Source: Candidatus Firestoneibacteriota bacterium
GTDB lineage: Bacteria > Oederibacteriota > JAAXVQ01 > JAUVAV01
Assembly (NCBI GenBank): GCA_030635415.1
Contig: DAOVYW010000009.1
Span: 1 to 19,769 of the forward strand
DNA length: 19,769 nucleotides
Reading direction: 5' to 3'
Shown here: positions 5,751 through 13,710 of the stretch, piece after piece
Position numbering within the stretch: the stretch's first letter is position 1
Layout of the letters: each line of letters opens with the position of its first letter
Notes under the pieces: model-generated
Seen by the model: only the letters and a program-made list of their open reading frames with translations
Databases searched by the model: none
Told to the model about the DNA's origin: nothing
Program-made: the position numbers and the translations under genes

Positions 5751-7889
5751 TTGCGAAAAGAGGCCATGGACAAGCGAATTAAATTCTTTATTGCCGGTTT
5801 TGGTGTTCTACTGGCGATTATAACCTGGCGTCTTTTTTATCTTCAAATCATTCAACACCGGCATCTTTCGCAGTTAGCCCTGCGGCAACAGGAACGTACG
5901 ATTAAAATTCAGCCGCCACGGGGAAAAATATTCGACCGCCGGGGGCGCCCCCTGGCGCTTAACCGGCAGGTGGCCTCGTTTTATGCCGTTCCTTCGGAAG
6001 TGAAAAATCCATCCCAGGCGGCGCGCCGGCTTTCTCAGGTGAGCGGTGTTTCCGCCGCGCGTTTACAGCGTCGTTTCCGAAGCCGCCGGGCCTTTGTCTG
6101 GATTAAACGCAAGGTTTCGGATGTTGGTGCCAAAAAAATCCGCTCTATTAAATTAACCGGTGTCCACGAACTTTCCGAACCTACCCGGGTTTATCCGGAG
6201 GGCCGCCTGGCCTGTCATGTTTTAGGATTTGTGGGTTTGGACAATCAAGGGCTGGGTGGCGTAGAGCTTCAGTTTGACCGGGCCATTCGCGGCCGGAGCG
6301 GACTGTTGAGAATCTCGCGTGACGCCAAGGGACAGAGGCTTCCCGCCTCTACCCGGGTTTTTAAGCGTCCGGAATCCGGTCAGGATATATATTTAACTAT
6401 TGACAAGGTGGTTCAGCATATAGTGGAGCGGGAATTGGCCCGCGGCATGAAAATTAGCCGGGCCCGGGCTGGATCCATCATAGTTATGAATCCTAATACC
6501 GGTGAAATACTGGCGCTGGCCAACTATCCGGATTTTGATCCCAACCACTATAACCGGTTTCCGGTCGCTAACCGGCGGAACCTGGTGGTGAACGATATTT
6601 ATGAACCGGGATCAACATTTAAATTAATTACGGCCGCCGCCGCGCTGGAGGAAGGGGTTTTTACGGAAGCGGATATCATTCATTGCGAAAATGGACGGGG
6701 AGTATTTGACGGAAGAGTAGTCCGGGATCATGAGCCACAAGGACGGCTTTCTTTCCGGGAAGTGATAATCTTATCCAGTAATATTGGAGCCGTAAAAATA
6801 GGCATTCGTTTAGGCGCGGAAAAAATGGCCCGTTACGCCCGGGATTTTGGTTTTGGAAGACCGACCGGGATTGAACTTCCCGGTGAGCGGGTAGGTATGC
6901 TTAAACCACATCAGCAGTGGAAAAACTGCACTCTAACTTCTGTACCCTTTGGCCAGGGCGTGGCTGCTACTACCATGCAGGTAGCAGCAGCTTATGCGGT
7001 CGTGGCTAACCAGGGCCGGCTTATCCGGCCGTATCTTATCAGGAAACTGAAGCGCCCGGATGGCACCATAGTCAGGGCAACGCAACCGGAAGTACGCAAA
7101 CAAGTAATCTCCGCGCGCACCGCGGAGCAGATGAAAAGTATATTACAAGATGTGGTGGAAAAGGGAACCGGTACCGGAGCCCAGGTTTCTAATTATGCGG
7201 TGGCGGGAAAAACCGGAACCGCTCAGAAAATAAGTCCCCACGGCGGATATGATGCTTTTCGGCATGTGGCCTCCTTTGTGGGTTTTTTCCCGGTAGATAA
7301 GCCAAAACTCTTAATTGCGGTTATGATTGATGAGCCGCGCGGCTTGCAATGGGGTGGGTTAGTGGCCGGACCGGTTTTTAAGGAGATCAGCCGCCATCTG
7401 GTGGCTTATCTGGGAATTCCGCCCGGGCCACAGAAAGTATATGCATTTGCCAAGGCTGGGGCCGGGAACCGGTTTGATTTGAAAAGCCAAATGCATCAAG
7501 TGCCCGGCTTAAAAGGTCTGTCAATCGACGAATCCCAACGCCGGCTTAAAGACTTAGGCTTGCAAGCCGCTTGTCTGGGAAAAGGGAAAGTAGTTTTGGA
7601 ACAACGTCCCGCCGAAGGCCGGCTGATAAATGCCTCTTCCCAGGTAATGCTTTACCTGGCGGATACGGTTGAGCATAAGAATCCGCCACGGAATTGGGAG
7701 CAGGTCTTGGTTCCTGATGTGGGGGGAGAAACACTGCGTAACGCCCTTCAGATTCTGGGGGCTTACGGCCTTCAGGCCAGCATCTCGGGAAGCGGCGTAG
7801 TTCGCGGGCAGAAGCCGCGTCCCGATACTTTAGCTAAAGTAGGACAAACGTGTATGATTGAGTGTGTTGATCCGGAGAAGCAACCATGA
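5751..7889 (+). CDS. ftsI: septal peptidoglycan transpeptidase FtsI (PBP3, class B) with two PASTA domains
   Basis: Class B penicillin-binding protein that cross-links septal peptidoglycan as partner of FtsW. Of 712 residues, 11-33 form the membrane anchor. PPRGKIFDRRGRPLAL at 55-70 starts the dimerisation domain. The transpeptidase motifs are STFK at 288-291 (Ser288 nucleophile), SSN at 342-344 and KTGT at 487-490. After 580 come two PASTA repeats, about 583-637 and 652-707. PASTA domains on the division PBP are usual in Gram-positive lines and some diderm phyla, and absent from E. coli FtsI. The start is probably TTG at 5751, seven bases after AAGGGAG. The ATG at 5766 would leave 22 bases. 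It overlaps murE by four bases (ATGA). Confidence 0.95.
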   Translation: MRKEAMDKRIKFFIAGFGVLLAIITWRLFYLQIIQHRHLSQLALRQQERTIKIQPPRGKIFDRRGRPLALNRQVASFYAVPSEVKNPSQAARRLSQVSGVSAARLQRRFRSRRAFVWIKRKVSDVGAKKIRSIKLTGVHELSEPTRVYPEGRLACHVLGFVGLDNQGLGGVELQFDRAIRGRSGLLRISRDAKGQRLPASTRVFKRPESGQDIYLTIDKVVQHIVERELARGMKISRARAGSIIVMNPNTGEILALANYPDFDPNHYNRFPVANRRNLVVNDIYEPGSTFKLITAAAALEEGVFTEADIIHCENGRGVFDGRVVRDHEPQGRLSFREVIILSSNIGAVKIGIRLGAEKMARYARDFGFGRPTGIELPGERVGMLKPHQQWKNCTLTSVPFGQGVAATTMQVAAAYAVVANQGRLIRPYLIRKLKRPDGTIVRATQPEVRKQVISARTAEQMKSILQDVVEKGTGTGAQVSNYAVAGKTGTAQKISPHGGYDAFRHVASFVGFFPVDKPKLLIAVMIDEPRGLQWGGLVAGPVFKEISRHLVAYLGIPPGPQKVYAFAKAGAGNRFDLKSQMHQVPGLKGLSIDESQRRLKDLGLQAACLGKGKVVLEQRPAEGRLINASSQVMLYLADTVEHKNPPRNWEQVLVPDVGGETLRNALQILGAYGLQASISGSGVVRGQKPRPDTLAKVGQTCMIECVDPEKQP

Positions 7890-9439
7890 TTAATATCCCG
7901 CTCTCGGTTCTGGCGGCAAGTATTCCGCGCGCCGTTTTATGCGGCCGTCCGGACGTGCTGGTGCATCATATTACCGCTGACTCCCGCCATGTCCAGGCCG
8001 GCGATCTTTTTGCCTGTATACGGGGCAGGCATCAAGATGGTCATAAATTCGCGGCCCACGCGGTACAGCGGGGCGCCGCTGCGGTTTTGCTGGAAAAGCA
8101 TATTCCCGGGTTGGATTCTTTGGAAACCGGAATTATAAAGGTTCCCCGGGTTTCTCATGCCTTAAAAAAACTGGCCCCGGTTTTTTATAATCTTCCCTCA
8201 TTAAAACTTAAAGTGGTGGGAATAACCGGGACCAATGGAAAAACCACGGTAGCTTATTTATTAAGATCGATCCTGGAATCCGGCCGGCCGCCGCAGCGTG
8301 TGGGTATGGTAGGGACCATCCGGCATGAGCTGCCGGGATATTCGGTGGCGGCGTTAAATACTACGCCCATGGACTGGGAACTGCAGAGCCTGCTCTTTAA
8401 AATGGTTGAAAAGCGCTGCCATATCGCCCTCATGGAGGTTTCCTCCCATGCTCTGGCCGAGGAACGGACAGTGGGTTGTGAATTTGATGTGGCTGTATTT
8501 ACCAACCTTACGCCTGAGCATTTGGATTTTCATGGTAATCTGGAAAATTATGCGGCAGCCAAACGCCGGCTCTTTACGCAGCTGGCGGAGCAGGGTTATA
8601 AGTCCGGAACGAAGTATGCGGTTATAAATAAGGATGATCCGCGAAGCCGCGACATGATGCGGGCTGCCGGCCGGGCGAAGATTAAAACCTATGGTCTGCG
8701 GAAAGCGGCTGATTTTACGGCGCAACAAATACAGATCACGGCCCAGGGTAGTGCGTTCCGGCTGATTACACCTCAAGGCCGGCTTAGAGTCCGATTGAAG
8801 CTGACTGGACAGTATAATTTGCTCAATGCCCTGGCCGCGGCTGCAACTGCCCAATGTTTAGGCATGCCACTTAGCGGGATTAAAAAAGGGCTGGAGGCGG
8901 TTTCCGTGGTGCCCGGAAGAATGGAGAATATTTCGGGGCCAGGTCCATTTAATGTAATTGTTGATTATGCGCATACTCCGGATGGATTATCCCAGGTGCT
9001 GCAAGCTGTCCGGGAATTTACTCCCCGGAAAATTATAGCGGTTTTTGGCTGCGGCGGAGATAGAGACAGAACCAAGCGGCCGGTTATGGGCGAGATTGCG
9101 GCTGGATTGGCGGATGTGGTAATTATTACTTCGGATAATCCCAGGAGCGAGGACCCGGAAAAGATCATTCGGGATATTGTTGCCGGCGTCCGGAAAATCA
9201 AGCGAGGGACGCGCAATATCCGGGGTCAGGCGAAGAATAATATCCTGGTCGAAATCGACCGGGCGCGGGCCATCAGGACAGCCCTGCGTTTGGCCGGCCG
9301 GGATGATACAGTACTGATTGCCGGCAAAGGGCATGAGCATTATCAGATTATGGCTTGCCAAACCATACCCTTTGATGACCGCCGGATCGCGCGCCGGGAA
9401 TTGGCGCGCCTGAATCGGAGCGGGAAATGCTGGGCATGA
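7886..9439 (+). CDS. murE: UDP-MurNAc-L-Ala-D-Glu:meso-DAP ligase MurE
   Basis: Cytoplasmic ATP-dependent ligase that adds the third residue of the stem peptide. The 517-residue protein shows the three Mur domains: an N-terminal UDP-binding part with ITADSRHVQAGDLF (29-42), a central ATPase with GTNGKTT at 115-121 and NTTPMDWELQ at 158-167, and a C-terminal part with the substrate motif SDNPRSEDP. The DNPR form at 417-420 is the one associated with meso-diaminopimelate rather than lysine. Lys226 matches the lysine that is carbamylated in this family, and GKGHE at 480-484 is also conserved. The ATG lies in an ATGA overlap with ftsI. The C-terminus overlaps the murF start. Confidence 0.96.
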   Translation: MINIPLSVLAASIPRAVLCGRPDVLVHHITADSRHVQAGDLFACIRGRHQDGHKFAAHAVQRGAAAVLLEKHIPGLDSLETGIIKVPRVSHALKKLAPVFYNLPSLKLKVVGITGTNGKTTVAYLLRSILESGRPPQRVGMVGTIRHELPGYSVAALNTTPMDWELQSLLFKMVEKRCHIALMEVSSHALAEERTVGCEFDVAVFTNLTPEHLDFHGNLENYAAAKRRLFTQLAEQGYKSGTKYAVINKDDPRSRDMMRAAGRAKIKTYGLRKAADFTAQQIQITAQGSAFRLITPQGRLRVRLKLTGQYNLLNALAAAATAQCLGMPLSGIKKGLEAVSVVPGRMENISGPGPFNVIVDYAHTPDGLSQVLQAVREFTPRKIIAVFGCGGDRDRTKRPVMGEIAAGLADVVIITSDNPRSEDPEKIIRDIVAGVRKIKRGTRNIRGQAKNNILVEIDRARAIRTALRLAGRDDTVLIAGKGHEHYQIMACQTIPFDDRRIARRELARLNRSGKCWA

Positions 9440-10830
9440 ATTTAGGCCGTATCACCGAGGCGGTAAGGGGTAAATTGGCCAATGTGTCCCGGGAATCTAA
9501 GGTGAGCGGGGTCTCGATTGATTCGCGCCGGATTCGTCCGCGCGAACTTTTTGTCGCGTTGGCGGGAGAACATACGGACGGACGGCAATACCTTAAAGCC
9601 GCGATCGCCGCGGGAGCGGTGGCCGGACTTTGCCGGCGTCCCCCCAGGGGTATTCCGGCGATTAAGGTTGATAATCCGCGGAGAGCGCTGGGAGATCTGG
9701 CAGCGGCGTATCGGCGGCGTTTTCCCAAAATAACTTTGACCGCCGTAACCGGGAGCAGCGGGAAAACCGCGACCAAGGAAATGCTGGCTGACATTCTCGC
9801 CAGCCGGGAACGGGTATTGGAGAGCCAGGGTAATTTCAATAATGATATCGGGCTTCCCCTTACCTTGATCCGCATGAATTCACGTCAGCGGCAGGTGGTT
9901 CTGGAAATGGGTATGAATGCTCCCGGTGAGATTCGGAGATTGGCCCGTATCGCCGGTCCGCAGGTGGGAATCATTACTAATATCGGAGATGCCCACTTGG
10001 GCGGTTTTAAAAACCGTCGGGCCTTAGCCAAGGCCAAGGCTGAACTGCTGCCTGAACTTTTGCCGGGGGGAGCCGCGATTCTGAATGCGGATGACCCTTT
10101 CCTGGCCCGGCTGGCTTCGCGTTATCCGGGATTGACTTTCGGCACGGCTTCGGGAGCGGATATTAAGGTAGTTGATGTCAGGGTGAGCGACCGGGGCACG
10201 CGCGTTCGGCTGGGATTTCGCGGCCGGATCGAGACCTTGGGATTAAGCTGTTTGGGAAGTCATCAGGCCTGGAACGCAGCGGCCGCCGTTGGCGGGGCCA
10301 TGGCTATGGGCATGGATTTTGTCCCGGCTTGCCGGGCGCTGGACGGCTTTAGCTCCCGGACCTCCATGCGGTTGGAAATGTTACGCTTGGGGTCGCTTCG
10401 GATTATTAACGATGCGTATAACAGCAGTCCGCAATCCGCGGCGGCGGCCTTGAAACTGCTGGGTCAACTCTCCACTCGCGGAGATAAAATATTCATCGCG
10501 GGCAGCATGCTGGAGTTGGGGAATTTCACCAAGCGGGCGCATCTGGACCTGGGACGCCAAATCCTCTTGGCCGGAGTGGATAAGCTGATTACGGTGGGAG
10601 AAGAAGCGGGCGGCATTGCCGTGGGCGCCCGACGGGCCGGGATGAAATGGATAAGGCGGCTTGATTCGGCTGATGAAGTGCTGGCGCTTTATTTATCCCG
10701 GGTTTTATCGCCGTCGTCAGCAGATTTGATTTTAGTGAAAGGATCGCGCGCCATTGGTCTGGAAAGATTTATTGCTGCAATGAAAAAAGCGTACGGGAAT
10801 CGGCATGATGTATTGAGCGTTGAATGTTGA
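9427..10830 (+). CDS. murF: UDP-MurNAc-tripeptide:D-Ala-D-Ala ligase MurF
   Basis: Adds the D-Ala-D-Ala made by Ddl, completing the pentapeptide. The 467-residue product has VSIDSRRIRPRELFVAL at about 29-45, the P-loop GSSGKT at 109-114, QGNFNNDIGLPLTL at 134-147, EMGMNAPGEIRRLA at 160-173 and NADDP at 220-224, all family hallmarks. The first ATG overlaps murE by 13 bases. A second in-frame ATG at 9436 would give the same four-base ATGA overlap seen at other junctions and is equally likely, shortening the protein by three residues. The last three codons and the TGA lie inside the left arm of an inverted-repeat element, so the C-terminus was probably altered when that element arrived. Confidence 0.96.
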   Translation: MLGMNLGRITEAVRGKLANVSRESKVSGVSIDSRRIRPRELFVALAGEHTDGRQYLKAAIAAGAVAGLCRRPPRGIPAIKVDNPRRALGDLAAAYRRRFPKITLTAVTGSSGKTATKEMLADILASRERVLESQGNFNNDIGLPLTLIRMNSRQRQVVLEMGMNAPGEIRRLARIAGPQVGIITNIGDAHLGGFKNRRALAKAKAELLPELLPGGAAILNADDPFLARLASRYPGLTFGTASGADIKVVDVRVSDRGTRVRLGFRGRIETLGLSCLGSHQAWNAAAAVGGAMAMGMDFVPACRALDGFSSRTSMRLEMLRLGSLRIINDAYNSSPQSAAAALKLLGQLSTRGDKIFIAGSMLELGNFTKRAHLDLGRQILLAGVDKLITVGEEAGGIAVGARRAGMKWIRRLDSADEVLALYLSRVLSPSSADLILVKGSRAIGLERFIAAMKKAYGNRHDVLSVEC

Positions 10831-10961
10831 ATGAACAATATTTAGGCAAGTTGGCTGGCGATATCGTTTCCGACTGCGATAACGACCCGATTTTTACCTG
10901 GTATTTCGTCACCTACGACTTCTCTCCGGCCCCCATGTTGCTTGGCATTCAACATTCAACG
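10818..10961. mobile_element. 144-bp element with 16-bp perfect terminal inverted repeats (MITE-like)
   Basis: The arms at 10818-10833 (CGTTGAATGTTGAATG) and 10946-10961 are exact reverse complements, each built from a TTGAATG tandem. The interior has no hairpin continuing inward, so this looks like a small mobile element rather than a terminator. I see no clear target-site duplication. The left arm supplies the murF stop. A minus-strand frame of 37 codons (10842-10955, ATG inside the right arm) fills the interior and reads in part GDEIPGKNRVVIAVGNDIA, protein-like. A plus-strand frame of 52 codons (10824-10982) also exists. Neither is recognised. Confidence 0.65.
10842..10955 (-). other. 37-codon open frame filling the inverted-repeat element
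   Basis: ATG lies in the right arm and TAA near the left arm. The translation contains GDEIPGKNRVVIAVGNDIA, a hydrophobic strand with turn residues that could come from a real domain. I do not recognise the family. No good ribosome site is visible. It may be a captured gene fragment or chance. Confidence 0.25.
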
Positions 10962-11027
10962 GTTGGTATATCAGTGCGGTAGCGCGAAAAAGGCATGAAA
11001 GAAAAATAACCGTACTATCCGTGCTCA

Positions 11028-11043
11028 GAGGAGGTTGCTTTTG
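11028..11043 (+). promoter_or_regulatory. ribosome site that fixes the mraY start at TTG 11041
   Basis: GAGGAGG at 11028-11034 lies six bases before TTG at 11041. The upstream TTG at 11035 touches the site and cannot be used. The 11041 start also gives the family N-terminus MLYYLLFPL. Confidence 0.75.
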
Positions 11044-12126
11044 CTGTATTACCTGCTTTTTCCGTTGGCCGAGACATGGTCGGCTTTCAATATATTTCGA
11101 TACATTACCTTTCGCTCGGTTTATGCCGCCTTGACGGCCTTTTTGCTCTGTTTGATTCTAGCTCCACCCATTATTCGCAATTTGAAAAGACGGGGAATAG
11201 GCCAGAATATCCGGGAGGATGGGCCGGATCGGCATTTGAAAAAAGCCGGAACCCCCACTATGGGGGGGCTGATTATCCTGGTATCAATGCTGGTGAGTGT
11301 AGGCTTATGGGCCCGCTGGGAGTATTACTCAGTGGGCGTAATGACTTTTGCCCTGCTCTGGTTCGGCCTGATCGGTTTTTGGGATGATTATCTCAAGATG
11401 GTTAAAAAACAATCCCAGGGTTTAATCGCCCGGAACAAGTTGGTGGCTCAGATACTGGGGAGTGCGGTTATTATGGGGGCGATTATTTATAGTACCGGCG
11501 ATTGGAAGTATGCGGCCTGCATAAATGTGCCGTTTGTCAAGCAACCGATCTGCCTGCCGGTCTGGCTTTATTTTATTATCGGCATGACTGTAATCGTAGG
11601 CGCCAGCAATGCGGTTAATTTAACGGATGGTTTGGACGGGCTGGCCATCGGGTCTTTGGCGCTGGTAGCCGGAACTTTTGTGGTCATGAGTTATATAGTT
11701 GCCAATGTTAAATTTGCCAACTACTTGAAGATTATTTTTATTCCGGGCGGAGGAGAAATGACCATAATCTGCAGCGCCATGGCTGGCGCCGCCCTGGGAT
11801 TTTTATGGTTTAACGCTCATCCGGCCGAGATATTTATGGGGGATACCGGTTCGCTGGCTTTGGGCGGGATGCTCGGGACCACGGCGGTATTGATTAAACA
11901 GGAGCTCTTGCTGCTCGTGGTCGGAGGCGTTTTTGTGGCCGAAGTATGCTCCGTGATTTTGCAGGTGGCGGGATTCAAGCTGACCGGGAAGCGGATATTT
12001 CTCATGGCGCCTTTGCATCACCATTTTGAACTCAAGGGCTGGTCTGAACCAAAAATTATCATTCGCTTCTGGATTGTGGCGATTATGCTGGCAGTTATTA
12101 CTTTGAGTACTTTGAAACTAAGATAA
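11041..12126 (+). CDS. mraY: phospho-MurNAc-pentapeptide translocase MraY
   Basis: Integral membrane enzyme that moves phospho-MurNAc-pentapeptide from UDP to undecaprenyl phosphate, giving lipid I. The 361-residue protein opens with the typical MLYYLLFPL and FNIFRYITFRSVYA. It carries the catalytic motifs TPTMGG at 71-76, DDYLK with the aspartate pair at 115-116, NAVNLTDGLDGLA at 190-202, FMGDTGSLALGG with Asp268, and APLHHHFELKGW with the histidine triplet at 326-328. About ten membrane helices can be traced. Length matches the family. It is the only gene here with a gap of 190 bases or more on each side, and both gaps hold repeats, so its transcription or translation may be set apart from its neighbours. 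Confidence 0.97.
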   Translation: MLYYLLFPLAETWSAFNIFRYITFRSVYAALTAFLLCLILAPPIIRNLKRRGIGQNIREDGPDRHLKKAGTPTMGGLIILVSMLVSVGLWARWEYYSVGVMTFALLWFGLIGFWDDYLKMVKKQSQGLIARNKLVAQILGSAVIMGAIIYSTGDWKYAACINVPFVKQPICLPVWLYFIIGMTVIVGASNAVNLTDGLDGLAIGSLALVAGTFVVMSYIVANVKFANYLKIIFIPGGGEMTIICSAMAGAALGFLWFNAHPAEIFMGDTGSLALGGMLGTTAVLIKQELLLLVVGGVFVAEVCSVILQVAGFKLTGKRIFLMAPLHHHFELKGWSEPKIIIRFWIVAIMLAVITLSTLKLR

Positions 12127-12163
12127 TAATAGATTAATCGTTTGCTATGGTAAAGCCAGCAGT

Positions 12164-12193
12164 TGTAGGGGCGTTTAATTAAGCGCCCCTACA
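12164..12193. repeat. 30-bp palindrome, copy 1
   Basis: Arms TGTAGGGGCG and CGCCCCTACA flank TTTAATTAAG, itself nearly palindromic. A close copy occurs at 18502-18531. There is no T-run after it, so it is not a typical intrinsic terminator. REP-like or MITE-like repeats have this look. The rest of the mraY-murD gap holds only a fading similarity to the ddl-ftsQ gap. Confidence 0.8.
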
Positions 12194-12318
12194 TCCAGTG
12201 GGAGGAATATCTCAACTTTTGCGGGATTGTTAAAAAAGCACGAGAAATATATATGCGGGAAGATGAATGCTTTAAATATTCGAATTAAGACCAAGACGGA
12301 AAAAATGGAGCAAGCAGT

Positions 12319-13710
12319 ATGAAACCCCTGATGGAACTTAAAGATCGCAATGTGCTGGTAATGGGTATGGCCCGCAGCGGTTGCGCGGCCGCGGCTCTGC
12401 TGGCCGGACACGGCGCCCGCGTTACGGTTACGGACGTGAAAAAAGCCGAAGAGCTGGACGCGGCAGTGAAGGAGTTGTCTCCGCTTGGAGTTGAAATCGA
12501 GACCAATGGACACCACCCGGATACTCTGAAATCAGCTGAGCTTATCGTGATTTCTCCCGGAGTGCCCCTGGACCAGCCGGTTCTGGCTGAGGCCAAAGAA
12601 CGCGGCGTAATGATTATTTCCGAATTAGAATTGGGTTACTGGTTCTGCCGCGGCCGGATCATAGCCGTCACCGGGACCAATGGAAAAACCACCACGGTCC
12701 ATCTTTTGGCGCGGATTCTTCAAGATGCCGGTTTAACTTGTGCGCTGGCCGGCAATATGGGAATGCCGTTTACCGCGGTAGCGGAAAACATCCCGGAAAA
12801 AGGCATAGTCATATTGGAGGTTTCCAGCTTCCAGTTGGAAACCGTGAAAAGTTTTCGGCCCCAGGTTGCGGTCATCCTGAATATTACGCCGGATCATCTT
12901 GATCGTTACTCCGGCATGCAGGCGTATATTGAAGCCAAGGCAAGAGTCATGCGGAAACAGACATCGAAAGATATCCTGGTGCTGAATGCCGAGAATAAAT
13001 TTTCGCCCTTGCTTGCCACCCAGGCGCCGGGCCGGGTTTTGACCTTTTCCTGTGAACATCCACCGGAAATAGAGGGGGTCTGGGTTGAGAAAGGCAAGAT
13101 CAAGTACCGTTTCTTCGGGTTGGGGCAGGGGGATTTGATGTCGGCCGATGAACTTCTCATTCCCGGTCCGCATAACCTGGAAAATGCCCTGGCAGTAATT
13201 GCCATCGGCCTGACACTGGGTATTCCGGTCAAATCCATGCCCCGAACCTTGCGCCAATTCAGGGGTGTTCCTCATCGTTTAGAATCCGTAGCCATGCTGG
13301 ATGGGGTACGGTTCGTCAATGATTCCAAGGGAACCAATGTGGATGCGGTCATCAAGGCCTTACAAAGTTATGACGCGCCTATCATACTGATTCTGGGTGG
13401 CCGGGATAAGCAGGGTGATTTTGCCAGTTTGCGGGAGTTGCTTTCCGCCCGCGTACGGGCGGTAGTACTGATGGGCGAGGCCGCGGAAACCATCAGTCAT
13501 CAGATAAAGGATACGGTACGGATTATCCGGGAAAAAGAACTTCCGGCTGCGGTTCGTTCCGCGGCTAGAACAGCCCGGGAGGGGGACGTGGTGCTTTTTT
13601 CTCCCGGCTGCGCCAGCTTTGATCAATTTAGTAATTTTGAGGAACGGGGAGCGGCTTTTTGCGCCGAGGTAAAAAAATTATCCGGGGAAGCGAGTAAAAA
13701 AGTGGTATGA
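12319..13710 (+). CDS. murD: UDP-MurNAc-L-Ala:D-Glu ligase MurD
   Basis: Cytoplasmic ATP-dependent ligase adding D-glutamate as second residue of the stem peptide. The 463-residue protein has an N-terminal Rossmann part with NVLVMGMARSG (11-21), ISPGVPLDQP around 78-87, the ATPase P-loop GTNGKTT at 119-125, and NITPDHLDRY followed by a lysine-containing EAKARV segment. The C-terminal domain has FVNDSKGTNVDAV, LILGGRDKQGDF and LFSPGCASFDQFSNFEERG, all diagnostic for MurD. The ATG follows TGGAG by eight bases, which supports this start. It ends in a four-base ATGA overlap with ftsW. Confidence 0.97.
   Translation: MKPLMELKDRNVLVMGMARSGCAAAALLAGHGARVTVTDVKKAEELDAAVKELSPLGVEIETNGHHPDTLKSAELIVISPGVPLDQPVLAEAKERGVMIISELELGYWFCRGRIIAVTGTNGKTTTVHLLARILQDAGLTCALAGNMGMPFTAVAENIPEKGIVILEVSSFQLETVKSFRPQVAVILNITPDHLDRYSGMQAYIEAKARVMRKQTSKDILVLNAENKFSPLLATQAPGRVLTFSCEHPPEIEGVWVEKGKIKYRFFGLGQGDLMSADELLIPGPHNLENALAVIAIGLTLGIPVKSMPRTLRQFRGVPHRLESVAMLDGVRFVNDSKGTNVDAVIKALQSYDAPIILILGGRDKQGDFASLRELLSARVRAVVLMGEAAETISHQIKDTVRIIREKELPAAVRSAARTAREGDVVLFSPGCASFDQFSNFEERGAAFCAEVKKLSGEASKKVV

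Noticed and set aside
8354..8854. Long minus-strand open frame opposite murE
   Set aside because: It lies wholly within a clear MurE coding region and has no recognisable motif or ribosome site. Similar antisense frames occur opposite most genes here.
12164..12193. Intrinsic terminator between mraY and murD
   Set aside because: The stem is strong but no T-run follows, the essential operon continues, and the same sequence recurs after ddl.
12733..13275. 180-codon minus-strand frame opposite murD
   Set aside because: It is a mirror of the MurD coding frame, with no domain, and the plus strand is certain.
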